This document shows positions 34,985-47,600 of a DNA stretch of 64,000 bases, one piece after another. Both the position numbers and the translations under genes were made by a program. Numbering within the stretch: the first letter of the stretch is position 1; each line of letters starts with the position of its first letter. A model generated the notes under the pieces. The model was not told the origin of the DNA, ran no database searches, and saw only the letters and a program-made list of their open reading frames with translations. The stretch is from Cadophora sp. MPI-SDFR-AT-0126 (Eukaryota; Ascomycota; Leotiomycetes; Helotiales; Ploettnerulaceae), in assembly GCA_020747065.1 (NCBI GenBank), contig JAGMVK010000006.1:2852001-2916000 (forward strand). Direction: 5' to 3'.

Positions 34985-36302
34985 TTTGATTTGTCGTTGT
35001 CTATTCCAAAGTAACTTGAACTTGAAAAGACTTTTATGGCGCTCGCTAAGGGTTCGTATGAGCAACGGAGCGGTGAATGAGATGGGGATCGGAGGTGAAT
35101 CAGGTGACAGGGAAGCTTTTGCGGCAATCCAACGTCATCTTCGATTATGTGCCAGCTGGTGAAACGAAGTGAGGTGTTCGTGACCTCGTTGATTGACAGC
35201 CTTAGTGACCGTGTTATCGACCGTGGAGGAAGGCAATTGTAGATGTAATGCTCATCAAGGAGCCATGAGGTGGCTGTGGCTGTTGAATTTTGATATTAGT
35301 GTTGGGTTGGGTTGGGTTGAGGAGGGGATAAGCCTCGTCTCACCGCCTTCGGGAGCTGCTCTAACTTTGATTGGTGCGGCAGAAAACCCGTCTTAACCAA
35401 ACTTCTTTGAACCTTGGCTTTCGTACTCGGTGATCTCTTGGATTCGACTTGCTTTGAATTGACTTTGACAAAGTAAGGAATTGACTTCAAGATTTCATCT
35501 GTTCTCTTATTTGTGTCACGCGCCAATATACCAAGCTGAAAAGCCGTCTCATTTCATCACGATGAACCAATGTTTCTCTGTAAATGCCGCACGATCATGG
35601 CAGTGCACTACTACAGCCTTAGCATCGCAAAAGTCCCTCGGCAATGAGACCACGGCGGGGAGGAAGCGAAGGATCACCGCCAATGTCGCTGTCTGAGCAG
35701 ACGAGGCGCCCAATCAACACACTGTTTACAGCAGCTGCCTACACTAAAGGCATGCGGTCATCCCCTAGACTCAGATTCCGGATACAATGCCCGTCGCCGT
35801 GGAAGCTTTGGAGTCTTTCTAGAAGACAGTGATATCCCATTCTTGCTGCCTGATCGCATAAATCTAGAAGAGGGAGGTGGTCAAGTGCTTAAGTGCAGGA
35901 GTGAGGTATTTCCCTATCGCCTCAGATAGAAGGATTTGTCTCGTCCTGCACCTCTCCCGGGCGACGATCACTATCTACTCGCTGGTTAGTATGGTACGAC
36001 TGCGTCTGGCACAACTCCCGACGCCTTAAGCCACCGCGGGATTCAGAATCTCCTTGAGCCGCTCAAGTGACCTCCAAGCTCCAGCCTTCTGATAAGAAGC
36101 ACCAAGAACCCACCCACAGTTGCACCACCCACTCAGCCCCAGCTTCAAGCCTCTTGGGCTCCCATTCCATTATCTACTGATGTCCCCGCCAACCCTCTCT
36201 GCAAAACTGCCTACCTATCGATTAACAACGTGGGCTAGAATGCAATACTGAGTTGTCCGCCTCCACCACCAAAATCTCAACGAGGATACACCATGAGAGA
36301 CC
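34985..36302. promoter_or_regulatory. Divergent intergenic region, permease and seven-helix protein
   Basis: About 1.3 kb. Several short frames but none with a recognisable domain. A (TTGGG)-type run GGGTTGGGTTGGGTT occurs at about 35302-35317. Confidence 0.4.
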
Positions 36303-38362
36303 ATGCCAACTCTTCCCCCTACCTCGTTGCACTCTCTCAGCAGCCGCATTCCTACAAATAACGCTACGAATGATGCGCTGCAAGTGATTTGCGCCTGGCC
36401 TGTATCAGGGCAGTACGGTCCGGGCTCAAGAGTCTTGTCAGTCCCATTTTGCCTCAATTGCTGCCCCCCCTCCACTCCCCCACTCCATCACCACCCCACC
36501 TAACCTTATTTTGGCGACTGACAGACAGCATGTAGATACTATGTCCTCATCGCAGCTTGCGTATTCGCTCGAAAGACGGAATGGTTGAGGAATGCTTGCT
36601 TGGCTGCTGCTTTGCTTTTTCCTGCTGTCGCTGCTGTTCATGGAATTGTCCTGGCGGCAGTGCATGTCAATGGTGGGTCTACCCTGCTGGCTGTGTATTT
36701 CACGACTAATTATTTAGGTGCTGTTGATATGGATGTCTTTGGTGCTTTTCAATTATGTGCGATTGGTATTCTGGCAGCTCCAGTTACCGTCAGGGTATCG
36801 CGGACATACTTTTATGATCCTGGCCGGAATGCCATCTTCCTGTGGACCGGCCTTCTTCTCGCTGGTATGCAGTCTTTATTCTGGACCTGGATCACTTGAC
36901 TGATTTAATGAACAACAGGACTACTGAGTCTGACCGTCGAATTCTTTCGAATTAGCAGCATCCCATGCCTGTTCGATAACGCTGGAAACCCTATGCCCAA
37001 AAACCCTGACAAGTTTCCCTACAATAGCGAGCCATTATGTGGTCTTCGATGCTCTATAGAGGATGGTCCATTCTCACCAATGCGAGGTGGCGCAGTCAAT
37101 AATATCTATGTGATACCAGCACCAGAACATCTTACCTTTCACACGGCTACTCTGCTTGCTGCTGCGTGCTGTATCCCAGCAGTCCTCTCTTTGGTTTCGA
37201 TGTGGAACAAGATCCGGAAGATCAACTGGATCATGAGGTGGGGAAATGGACAAAGAGAGGAGGAGGAGAAGCCGGATCAACCAATGTATGTGGATTCGCC
37301 CCGTGTTCTCTGTTTTGGACTTCCAGAAATATTGAGGTGCTTTCGCTGACGCTCAATGAAGTGAAGGGACCAATGGCGCCACAGAGGAGTCTATGAAAGG
37401 TGTGAATAATTTGATCAGACGATGGTTGAGTGTGGTGGAAGTCCCTGTATTCGGGGCAGCAGTCTTGGCGATCTTGATCCTCGGCGAGATGAACTTCTTC
37501 ACCAAGCAAGTCAGATACCAAACGGAGCCTATCGCCAGTATCGGTAAGTTAAACCAAAATCTCTGTGATCTTTCCCACTTTTCTGACTTTCACAGGCCAA
37601 TGGGCACCATTGGTCGGTTCTGGATTAGCTGCATTGGGATCGCTGTATCTCCTCCTATCCTCAGACCAGCCAGAATCAGATGAGAAGGGAAAGGCTGTCG
37701 TACATCACTGCAACTGCTCCACACACCACACCAGCTCGAATGCTTCGCCATCATTCACACCACTTGCCACTCCAGCCATTCGCAGAAGTTCTTCCAAGGA
37801 CGGGAGGAGAAGCCTGGAAGAGATCGAAATCGCGCCATCCACTAGTGGCCCCGCAGTCAGGACTCAAACCAAACGATCATGGACGCAAAGTGATGCAGGG
37901 AATCGACGGAAGGTCGCAAATGTCCTCACCAGTATCGGCAACTATATCGGCACGGCAGCACAAGATCGCTTCGATGACTCGGAGTTCAAACATGGGAAGG
38001 CAGTTGATTACCCAGAGCTGCCAGGAGAGAATTACCGAAATCCTGGACTGGGCCTGATTCGAAGGGAATATAACCAGCCCAGAGATGACACCAGACCTTC
38101 GAGAGCCCCGAGCTTCATCAGCATCGGTGGATATGAAGGGTCTGTCAGAGGGGTTTCCCCGCAGCCACAATCACCGAGATCTCCATCAACATCTCAAAGA
38201 CCGCATGTTAGTACGATGCCACCCAGGGCGTCTACGGAGTCGCATAATCCTGCTTCGTCGTCTTCTGTACCATTAGACAGGGGGAGGAAGCCGAGGCGAG
38301 ATACGCTCGAAGTGCCGTCGCCGATTCATCACACGTCTACGAGGAACAGCTTGCCGCCTTGA
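36303..38362 (+). CDS. Seven-helix membrane protein with long cytoplasmic tail, fungal orphan family
   Basis: Six exons, join(36303..36436, 36536..36672, 36718..36864, 36919..37285, 37362..37543, 37596..38362), give 577 residues with all phases matching. Seven hydrophobic segments can be seen, including YYVLIAACVFA, AALLFPAVAAVHGIVLAAV, FQLCAIGILAAPVTV, LWTGLLLAGLLSLTVEFF, LLAAACCIPAVLSLVSM, FGAAVLAILILGEMNFF and GSGLAALGSLYLLL. A Cys-rich loop (SEPLCGLRCSIEDGP) sits between helices 4 and 5. The ~235-residue tail is Ser/Pro/Arg-rich and likely cytosolic. The topology is receptor-like but I see no known GPCR motif; I do not name a function. Confidence 0.75.
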
Positions 38363-40377
38363 AGTCAAAGTGGGGCATGAAGAGACAAGAATTGAGGCGA
38401 AACATCAGCACTCGGAACAATACAGCGCGACTATGCTGTTTGTGAGGTATACGTGACTCTAGACAGTCGTTTTGGAACCTCTTCGTCACGCGACCCTGGT
38501 CCGTTTTGGTGAATAAACTTTGCTGGGTGTACAGACATCCACCCCAAAGAAGGATTACATGGGATCACGGGAGTTTCAAGCACATGGCTCGAGACATGAA
38601 GAGGAATGAAAGGAGACAATGGAATCGGCCACATACACGACCCATTGGCTGGCGGAAGTTTCAAAGCAGACTATCAGGCTCTACTCCGCATCCAAGGATG
38701 TTGCTTGACTCTGCACGGAAGAAGTCTCCACCTTCTAGGTCATGAGACCACTCTGACCAACACTTTCCAACGACCACCAGAACAAGAATCATGGCATCCG
38801 ACACCTCAGCAACGTCTTTCGACAAAAAAGCCAAAAGAGCAGTTTTGAGGCTTCAAGGTTAGCGTTTTTGAAGGTCTCCAGTCTTCGAAATACGTTAGTG
38901 CTATCAAGGCTTATCTTTTGTTCGCAAAATGCCCATCGAACGAATACGAAGCAGAGAAGCACCACGCCCATATTGAGCCTTTTCAGTCCCATGAACTGCA
39001 GCAGACCTCATTTCATATCATTATCGATATCGAGAAGGATATGGTTGAAAATGGGGAGTTTCAGAGTCGGCACGCACGACGCCTGATAAGAATTAACAGT
39101 CCCTCTATTCATACGATATTATGTTCATTGTCAAGAGGAAAGTCAAGCGATTTCAAAATCCTCTTGAAGCAGCGATCTTCTTGCTCAAAGTGCTCAGGTT
39201 CACTGATACATACTCTTGGGCGAAGTGGTCCGAGCAGAGATGTGGTGTGGAGGGCGCGACGCACTCCAACCAGCGGAAGGTCAAGATAGAGAGCAGGGTG
39301 GCAAATATCCCGAATGCCAGCCGCAGAGATCGGGGCGAGGCGGGGGATGGGTAGTATTAGCGATACAATCCATACCAGGTCTTTCTTGAATACATTGAAC
39401 TCGATTATTTTGTTCCGATAATATCCCCGCATAATGTAACACTGTTCCAAATTAGGAACTATAGGCCGTTCGTAAGAGGAGATCACCAACGCCCTCCCAA
39501 AGACAGATCCAAGTGCACTTCCCTATGAGCCGAGCAGGTCAGGTGGTGGTGAAGCCATTGTATAGGGTGACCAACAGCAGAGGAAACGGCGAGCTATTGA
39601 GGTTGACTGGCTGTGAAGTTGTACGAAGTCAAAAGGCCCGATGGCAATGACAATCGAGATTGCTTTTTTTCCCCCGCGAACGTTGGTTCCTTTCCCCGGA
39701 TTTCGAGTCAATGCGCTGTTGGAATCTTTCCATATCAAGACAACACGCGGCATTATCTCCAACACCGAACAGAACCCCGCCCAGCACCCAGCAGAGCACC
39801 TAATCCAGCTTGAGTCCGACAACGAGGGAGTATCTCCATCACATGTTACCAACAGATCAAAGTACATCCAGCGCCAATCTTTCACACCGTCTTGTAAGCG
39901 GCCTTGATTCTGGCCACATAAACCTGTTGGGTTATCGTGTGCGTTGAGGACGCGATGTCCGAATAGAATTTTTGGGAGGTATACCAGGTTAGGGGCAGGA
40001 GAAGCCGGCGTGAAAGGTCAGCCCAGGGACCTCCGGCTAAGAATACCGGGATAGAACCAACATCCAAAAGAACCAACATTCAACTGCAACATCTGAGAAT
40101 CTTGAACTTCTTGCTATCACGAGCAGCAAGCTGCCCTTTTCCTATATTACCATGCCGCGACAAACACCACTCACCAATCTTGGACACGAGTCGCTAGGCT
40201 TTTTTTGCGCAGGAACCGTTCTTCAGCTCCTCAGCGCAGCTCTGATCTACATTCACGTCCTTTCATATGTACAAATAGGAGCATCAGTCCCGAAACCCCA
40301 AGACGTTGCGTTGTTTTCGTGCCTGTTTATCTTGGACACTTTTGTTCAACTCTGTAGCGCCTACTCGGTTTACAACA
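38363..40377. other. Two-kilobase intergenic stretch with possible gene relics
   Basis: Nothing is secure. On the + strand about 38873-39110 a frame reads KVSVFEGLQSSKYVSAIKAY and onward, and has a protein-like composition, but stops precede it and no intron joins it to the ATG frame starting MASDTSATSFDKK at 38791. On the minus strand 39109-39489 is another protein-like frame without a partner. These may be decayed genes. Confidence 0.35.
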
Positions 40378-41307
40378 ATGGTTTCGTTCACTCGACTTAT
40401 CACGGTTCTCGTGGCCTGGAGCGCCCTAGGGACTAATGCTTTCTTGCCGGTGACATGGACAGGTGTATGGTCCCCTCTTCCTTTTATGGTGGCTACCAAA
40501 TGGGGCAATAGAGGGAGCCATGTAGTGACTGCTGGTCAAGCTGCCTGGGTTCATATCTACGACTGTATCAGAAACTGTCGAGATTCTGAAGAGAACCCGA
40601 GGGATGATCTCGAATGTGTAAATGCAGTTATGCAGGCCGCCTTCGGATTTGGACTTGCAGTTTTGAGTTATCAGACAATTGCGACTTGGACTAAGCGGGA
40701 TACAATCAATGCGGATGCGATACTCAATCTTCTGCCAGATTCTGTCAAGATCACCGATATCAAACTATTTCGGGAGGCTATTGTCACCAACAAGTCGAGC
40801 CCTACCTTCAGAAGACGGGAACTCCATGCCGACGAACCTCCTATCAACGTGGCTTACAATGGCAACACACCATTTACTTTTGTTATGCACCACCAAGTCC
40901 ATGAGGAAAGCGTTGCAGTCCCAATTTTTCTTGCAACAAGCGGCTAAGGCATTGAAATTTACCACATCACGCCCACCCCAACCAACTCTACAGACGGTAC
41001 CCTGGACACCAAGGCTGGAATCTCTCCCTGGTACGATGCGTCAGTCGGTGGCCTATATATCGAGGGAAATTCCGATCCGACTTGTTACTACGATGATGTA
41101 TTGAATTGGTTGACCGACTCACAAAAATCCGTTCCCTATAACGAAATGATGGCCGACTTCATGCTGATCTCAATGGGCTGGGCTATTATGGGACATGCCT
41201 TTGATTACAAGGTAAATGGTTACTTGGATGGGCAATTTACCATGACAGGATTCACTACTCCAGTGCCTTCTACTTGGGTTACGGGCTTCAATTGGTGTTT
41301 GGCGTGA
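40378..41307 (+). pseudogene. Secreted protein of unknown family with in-frame TAA
   Basis: One 310-codon frame runs from ATG 40378 to TGA 41305-41307, interrupted only by TAA at 40945-40947. The start MVSFTRLITVLVAWSALGTNA is a clear signal peptide. Before the stop the product includes FLPVTWTGVWSPLPFMVATK and HIYDCIRNCRD; after it the same frame continues GIEIYHITPTPTN, SPWYDASVGGLYIEGNSD and CYYDDVLNWLTDSQK, with the same codon style, so the two parts belong together. No GT-AG intron of normal size removes the TAA. A CAA to TAA change in a CpA context is the simplest origin. Alternatives are a truncated 189-residue secreted protein, stop-codon readthrough, or a sequencing error. Family not recognised. 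Confidence 0.65.
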
Positions 41308-42729
41308 ACCCTACAAATTGCTAGAAGAAGCATGGTTGTCAACCCTAAGTGATTCCAGATCGATTTCTTTGGAGACGCGCACTAATTACATTTTAGGTGT
41401 AGACTTTGTCTTTAGTCGCGGATGCCTCGCAAACTCATGGCAGTCTCCACATACATCATGAGCGACACTACACTGAGGCCCAAGCCAGATAGAACATTAT
41501 AACAGGCCCGATATTTTTCAGTTCTTTAGCCTACAGCTTATCAGTTCATTAGTATTCATTCCTTTATTCATACTCGGTTTCAGTAGCCGTAGGGACTGCT
41601 ATGCCGCATGGTCCAGCTTCGGCGCCAGCTGTTGTAGTGCGTCTTATGGCATTCAGTTCATTATCAGCGTGTCAGGGCAGGATATTATTACAATCAACAT
41701 GACAGCCCATGACCTGAGGCTCGGCGGCACGGCTGCAAGAAAACCATGGGTGGAGACCACATGATGGCTATTACGTGGTAGGAGTCGTGGGCCGTGGGAA
41801 ACGGCCCGAGTCGCTCCCAGGCAATAAACAAGAAGGTTTCATATTAGTAGTAGATAGTTTCCTTGGATAGGAGCTTCGTATTCCACTCAAATAGCATTCT
41901 ACCGCTGCTGCGCTTGTCAATGCTATACCCCCTCCCTCCTTTATTGCGCGCTCCCAGTTATAGCCATTGACATGGTGTTGCGGTGGCGGTGCGTCGTACA
42001 CGTCAGCTGTGCTCGCCGTCGTTGTCGCCATTACCGACCGACAGAGCGGATTCCTATTGGATAACAGAGTCGAACTTTGGGTTAGGTAAAGAGTGACTGC
42101 TTTGATTATGCTGGCCATAGCCGAAGATCACTCTGGCCAGCTGGTTGGAGGGAAGCTAGTTCTCTTGTCGCCGATTCTGGGACCCTTTCCAACTCAAAAC
42201 CTCCTAGAAAAAAGACAGGAGTCTTTACTCTGGCGGAATGATTCTCGGTAAGCACGAAGATGTCAGAAACTATCCAGCAGCTTGCGGACCGTGCTACTAA
42301 GGTCCGCAGACTTGTGGAGGAATGATATGAAGGCTTTCGTTGATAAAGGAAATGTAGACGTCAACTGCTAGGCTGCACGGCTTCTCACGTTCATGCATTT
42401 GTCGTGGTATAGTCGTATGTCAAAGCCAGGGCGAGATTGCACAATTAATTTTCCTGGGACGGAGAAAGTTGTTGATAGAGTGCAGAAGACTGTTCGTGAG
42501 TGTATTGTGTACCGCATTATTTACTCTGAACTAATGGGGTCATTCGAACAGATCAATGAAGAAAACAGTAGGCAACTTCATTTGATCAAACGCTATCATT
42601 CCCAGAAGCATTCATCCACGACGAGAGCTTAATTTCCCTATGCGATTACGCCTCTTCAAGCACCAAAGATACTTGACAGATCTTGCTTCCCAAAGAAATC
42701 CTCCACGGTACCAAGGGATGGTGGTGACT
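41308..42729. other. Intergenic, no gene seen
   Basis: No supported coding sequence. A minus-strand frame near 41771-42031 (start MATTTASTADVYDAPPPQHH) looks protein-like but has no family or exon support. Confidence 0.4.
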
Positions 42730-43761
42730 TCAACTATTCTAGGCATCAGTATAAACTCAATGCATCAGCACCATAGGTCAACTTACATCCCGAGGGTGAA
42801 TGACATCAGGGTCATCCCAGGACTCGTACCCAAACTCATTGGCGGCCGCAAAGTTGTCCTCAAGTTCCCCCTTGAGATCATCCGGCAAAGGGACAGGGAA
42901 GACACCCTTGGGCAAAGTCACAGCCTCAGCCTTCAAGCCTGTGGCCCGTGTGAACGCCGACGCCAGCTCTTGCATTGTTATGTATTCACGGTACCCAATG
43001 ACATTCTTTCCAGCATGCTCATTAACGATGAGTTCCTTGACAAAGGTACCGGTATCCTCGTCGGCGGCGATGAACGGGATCTTCACGTTCGGCTCCACAT
43101 TGGAAAGGAACTGGACGAGTCCTTCCGCATTCTAGATCTGTTAGCAAAGGGTTTCTCTAAGATTAATTAAGCATTTGCTTACCTTGACTGGTTTCATGAT
43201 CGGGTTGCCAACGTAGCTGCTCAGGAACATGCCTGCTTGGAAGATACTCGTCTTCTTCCACAGGTCCGGATACTTCTCCTTGCCGTAATCCGCGGCCTTT
43301 GCCTTGGAATCGAAATGGTAAACACGAGTATACTTCCCCCTAGACCATTTCGTCACGTTCGTGAGCGAGGAGAGGATGAAGCGCTCCAGTGAGGGGACTT
43401 TTGCAACCGCATCGATGACAGCTTTTAGCTGCTGGGTTTCGTACTCGCCTGCCCATGCGTTCAATGACTGTCCCGGCTTGGGCTTGTCTGCGTTAGCGGG
43501 ATTGCCATAGATGCCCCAGAAGTCGCTGACGGCGAAAATAGCACTGGCGCCTTCGAAAGCCGCTGAAAACGTTTCAGGCTTGTCCAGATCAGCTTCGACA
43601 ATTTGTGCTCCGCGTCCTGCCAGGGCTTGAGCTTTCGGGCTTGATTTATTGCGGGTTAAGGCGCGAACTTTCCAGTTGGCATCCCCAAGAAAAGCGTTGG
43701 CGACAGAGCCACCTTGGTTACCCGTGGCTCCAAGGATAACGATGAGTTTTTGGGAAGACAT
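42730..43761 (-). CDS. NmrA-like NAD(P)-binding protein
   Basis: Three exons, complement(42730..42738, 42787..43131, 43183..43761), give 310 residues. MSSQKLIVILGATGNQGGSV is the NmrA-type Rossmann loop (GATGxQG), followed by VRALTRNKSSPKAQ, VEADLDKPETFSAAFEGA and a C-terminal substrate-side domain containing FIAADEDTGTFV. NmrA-like proteins are atypical short-chain dehydrogenases that bind NAD(P) and often act as redox sensors or regulators rather than enzymes. The active-site YxxxK is not evident. The last exon is only nine bases (Asn-Ser-stop), supported by GTAAGT and a CTAG acceptor. Confidence 0.88.
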
Positions 43762-44402
43762 TGTGCCAAGGGTTATGATCAATTAGTGGTAGTGGTAGTA
43801 GTAGTGGTGTGAATTGAATTGACGGTGCTTGTGGACTTTCCTTTATATGTCTGTCTTCGGCGTTTAATTTGAGGGAAGCAGGTTCTGACGGAGATATTAA
43901 ACAGAGTCGACGTCCTCCTGGACTCCAGTTCACTTTGACGCCGCCATCAACCCCTCCAGCCATCAGTCATCTTTCAACAGTACATACTCAGTCGAGACAT
44001 TTCGATTGTGTAGTGGACCGTGGCTGTCGGCGATTAGCAAGCTAGAATAGTCACGGATAGGAATGGTCGGCGATAAAAGAAAATCATTGATATATTATAT
44101 CAATAGAGTTTGACATGAGCTGCTTCGACTCACGAAAATTACTCTTTCGAGCCTAGCAGGTTTTGTGGGAATCTTGAGGGGCCGTCTTGGCACCTACTTG
44201 ACTCGTTTCCCTTTACAAATCAACATTTTCTTGGTGAATGGATTTATTCTTGATAGGTATTTATTACAGTGCTAGAAGCGTAGGATTGACTAATTCATCG
44301 GTAATAGTCACTACCTCTGGGAAGGTTGATTGAATTATTCAAAGCTAAGACTATTCTTTTTCTTTTTTTAAATGTTTATTTCTTAAATATTCTTTTATAT
44401 GT
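43762..44402. other. Transition from gene arm to RIP zone
   Basis: Promoter of the NmrA-like gene, then from about 44340 the sequence becomes TA-rich. No gene seen. Confidence 0.5.
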
Positions 44403-44448
44403 TATAAAGAAGAAGACTCTAATCTTTATACGATAAGAGAGTAGCAAA
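44403..44448 (+). repeat. LTR-like 272-bp repeat, copy 1, left fragment
   Basis: The first 46 bases align with the first part of the copies at 51410 and 60645 (AGACTCTAATC versus AGACCCTAATC and GGACCCCAATC), differing by C/T and G/A transitions. The match breaks off exactly where the Ty3/gypsy element starts and resumes at 51024. Confidence 0.75.
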
Positions 44449-44646
44449 TGTAATAGCTTAATCACGAGGTTACGAGATTTATCTATCACGGGACTTAGAG
44501 GTCACGAGATTAGAGTAATTAGGTAATTAGATATAATATACAATAGAATTAGTGGCTATATCTTTTTTATTTAAACTTAAGGTTTCTTAGAAATTTTATT
44601 TTATTTTATATTATAGTTATTAATAAACTTTTATTAAATTATTATA
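44449..44646 (+). repeat. 5' LTR of the Ty3/gypsy element
   Basis: Starts TGTAATAGCTTA and ends near TTATTATA. Compared with the 3' LTR it has an extra CACGAG-containing unit of about 30 bases early on and lacks a few short insertions later. Confidence 0.75.
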
Positions 44647-47600
44647 TTAAAAAAGATTAATTTTACTTAGAAAGGTTCTAAAATTTATTTACTAAATTCT
44701 TAAATACTTTTTAGGCAAAGTTAAGTTATTTCTTTAGTCTTATTTTTTAATTTTACTTTTTTCTTATAATATACTGTTTTTCTCGAGTACTTCTTAGACG
44801 CAATTGAATTATAAAACGTAGTCTATATGACACCTTGCTCTAGAAAAAAAGCTGTTACGTGTAATAACTGTCTTATATATTAACAAAGAGATATATAACA
44901 ATAACAAGAATCTCTTAGAATCTACAACTATGTAGTAAAGAAAGTATAAAGAAAAAGAGGTAATATATAGGGAGATTTGCTTTATCTCGCTTAGGCTCGC
45001 TTAGGCGAGCATGCGGAAATTACTCTGAAATCTAGTATCTATTCTAAGACTCTGCTATAAGGCTCTATCGTTATAGTCTATACTACGATTTCTTAATAAA
45101 AACTCTTTTTTCTAAATAAGTAAATATAATTCTTTTAAGAAATCTGATAAAATTTATTATAGTTCTATAAAAATAGTCTTTTCTTTTGTTCTCTTATTTT
45201 CTATTATTTTTATAATTAATTAAGCCTAATTTCTATATACTTAGGAAATTACTATTACTTTATATACCCTTGCCTATATTTCTTTATATAATTAGAGTAA
45301 GATTTGTAAATAGAATGATTTTATTCTACTTAGCTCTTACTTTATTATAATACGTTTAATAAATAAATAATTTAATAATAGTATTATCTAAATATTAATC
45401 GAGTATTTTAATTTAATTTAGGAACAATTTCATAAAATTATTAAGAAGATAAATAAATACTAAAATAAATAAAATAAGAGTATATAAAAGATTATTAAAC
45501 TTTTAATTTAAATAGATACTTAAAAATAAGTCTTATAAGTTTAATATATTAACTAAAGTAGCTTTTTTTTCTAATAATAGTAATAGAGATTTTAGTAATA
45601 GTAATAATTTTTAAGATAGTTCTTATTATAATACTCTAGACTATAACTAATACTTTAGCTACGAAAAATACTTCTAAGAACTATGTATTAATAAATTCTT
45701 TAGTAATTCTAAAAATCTAGAATAGTATACTTAATTTATAGTAATATTAAATAAGCTAGAAATTAATAATAATAATTATTTTAACAAAAAGTCCTATATT
45801 GTTATTTTATATAACTATACTAAGAGTAATATATAAGAATATTTGCTTCTATATTTTAAGAAAAGGATTCTAGAATTATTTATTAATACTAAAAAGATAA
45901 TTAATTACTTAAGTAGTATTTATAGTAATATCTTTAAGTAATAAGATATAGAAATTACTCTAAATAAGCTATAAATATTCTTAATAAAATTATTCTTGAA
46001 ATACTACTTATGTTTTCTTAAACTTATTTAAAATACTTATATTTTCTTAATTAATTACTTTATAACTTATTTTTATAACTTTCTTTATTTATTTTTCTAA
46101 AATAAAATAGTTTATAAGTTTACTTTTAATAGAAGTTTTTAGGATTTTATTTTCATTATAGATTTTCTAAATAAAAAAGTTTATTATATTTAAGAATAGT
46201 ATTATTAAAATACTTCTTTAGCTTATATTAAACTCTTACTTATTTATTTCTTTTTAGTCTCTTTTTATAAAAAGATTTATTTACTTTTTTTCTAACAAAT
46301 AATACTACTATAGCTCTTTTATTTTTTATATTCTTATAATTACTTTTTATAATTACTAGTATTAATAAGTTTATTTATTATTAAAATTATAAAAAGCTAA
46401 AATATATAATTAGAAATTATCTTAAGCCTTATAATTCTATTAACTTAAGTATTTTAGAAATTAAGGTATTAAAATAATTCTTTAATAAAGACTTCTTTAA
46501 GATTTAAATTCTTTTTAGAAAAATTAAAGAATATTATTAATTTAGAAAACTAAGGATCTTAAAAAAAACTCTTTCTTAAAATAAATAAATAATTTTTAGA
46601 AAATTAATATATATTAATTAATAAGTAATAAAAGTTTTATTATTTTTTATATATTATTTTATAATAGTATTAAAATTACTTTATTTATATTATTTAATTT
46701 TAAAATAAATGAATTAACTGTTATTAATACTAAACTAATTAAAGATTTTACTAAAAAGTTTAGTATTATTCTTATATTATTTTTAAATTTTATATAAGTA
46801 CAAGAATATAATATTTAAACTAATAATATTATATTATATACTATTCTTTTAAATATACTAATTAATTATTAAGTTTAAAAATAAATTTCTTTTATATTAT
46901 TAAACCTTAAAAATTATAAGATTATTTTGAAATAAATTTAGATAGTATATTTTAATATATAACTTAATATTAAAAACTAATATTTAGTATAGTCTTATAA
47001 TAAAGATATTTCTATAGTATTCTTAAGATTATTATATACTATTTATAATACTATATAATCCTTGAATCCCTGTAATATTTGAGTTACTAATTAATAAGAT
47101 ATTTTTCAATAATAGATAGTAATAAATGGAAAAAATACTACTTAGTAGACTTAAAATATTATTATATTTATTATAAAGATTACTAATATATAATTAATAA
47201 AGTTATATATTATAAGCTTGTCTTTTTCTAAGTTTTAATATATATCTCTCTTTACTATTATGTACTAAATTATTTAATATATAATTTAAAAGAAATACTA
47301 TAGTACTAAATAATTTCGTAATTAATACTATAAAAAGAATTAGAACGTTTTTTACTAATTCCTCATTCTTACTTATATTATAAAAATCATAAGCTTATTT
47401 TAATAAATAAAAAAAGAGTTTTACGATTTAATACTAAATAAAGATTTTCTAATTATTCTAAAATAAAAGATAATTATATAATAGTACTTAATTATAAAAT
47501 AAAAGATCTTATTAAAAATAAATATTATTAAAATTAATATAATAAAATTTTATTATACTCTTTAATAAAAAGGTTTAGAATTCTTTATAATTATACTAAG

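Noticed and set aside
38789..39489. Two protein-like frames, one on each strand
   Set aside because: No start or splice join gives a complete product on either strand; left as possible relics.
40152..40436. Hydrophobic plus-strand frame overlapping the secreted-protein gene
   Set aside because: Overlaps the supported frame in another register and has no downstream exon that fits; possibly part of the 5' leader.
41771..42118. Minus-strand 115-codon frame
   Set aside because: No recognisable domain, signal or exon partner.
42640..43170. 176-codon plus-strand frame
   Set aside because: Antisense of the NmrA-like gene, whose frame is family-supported.
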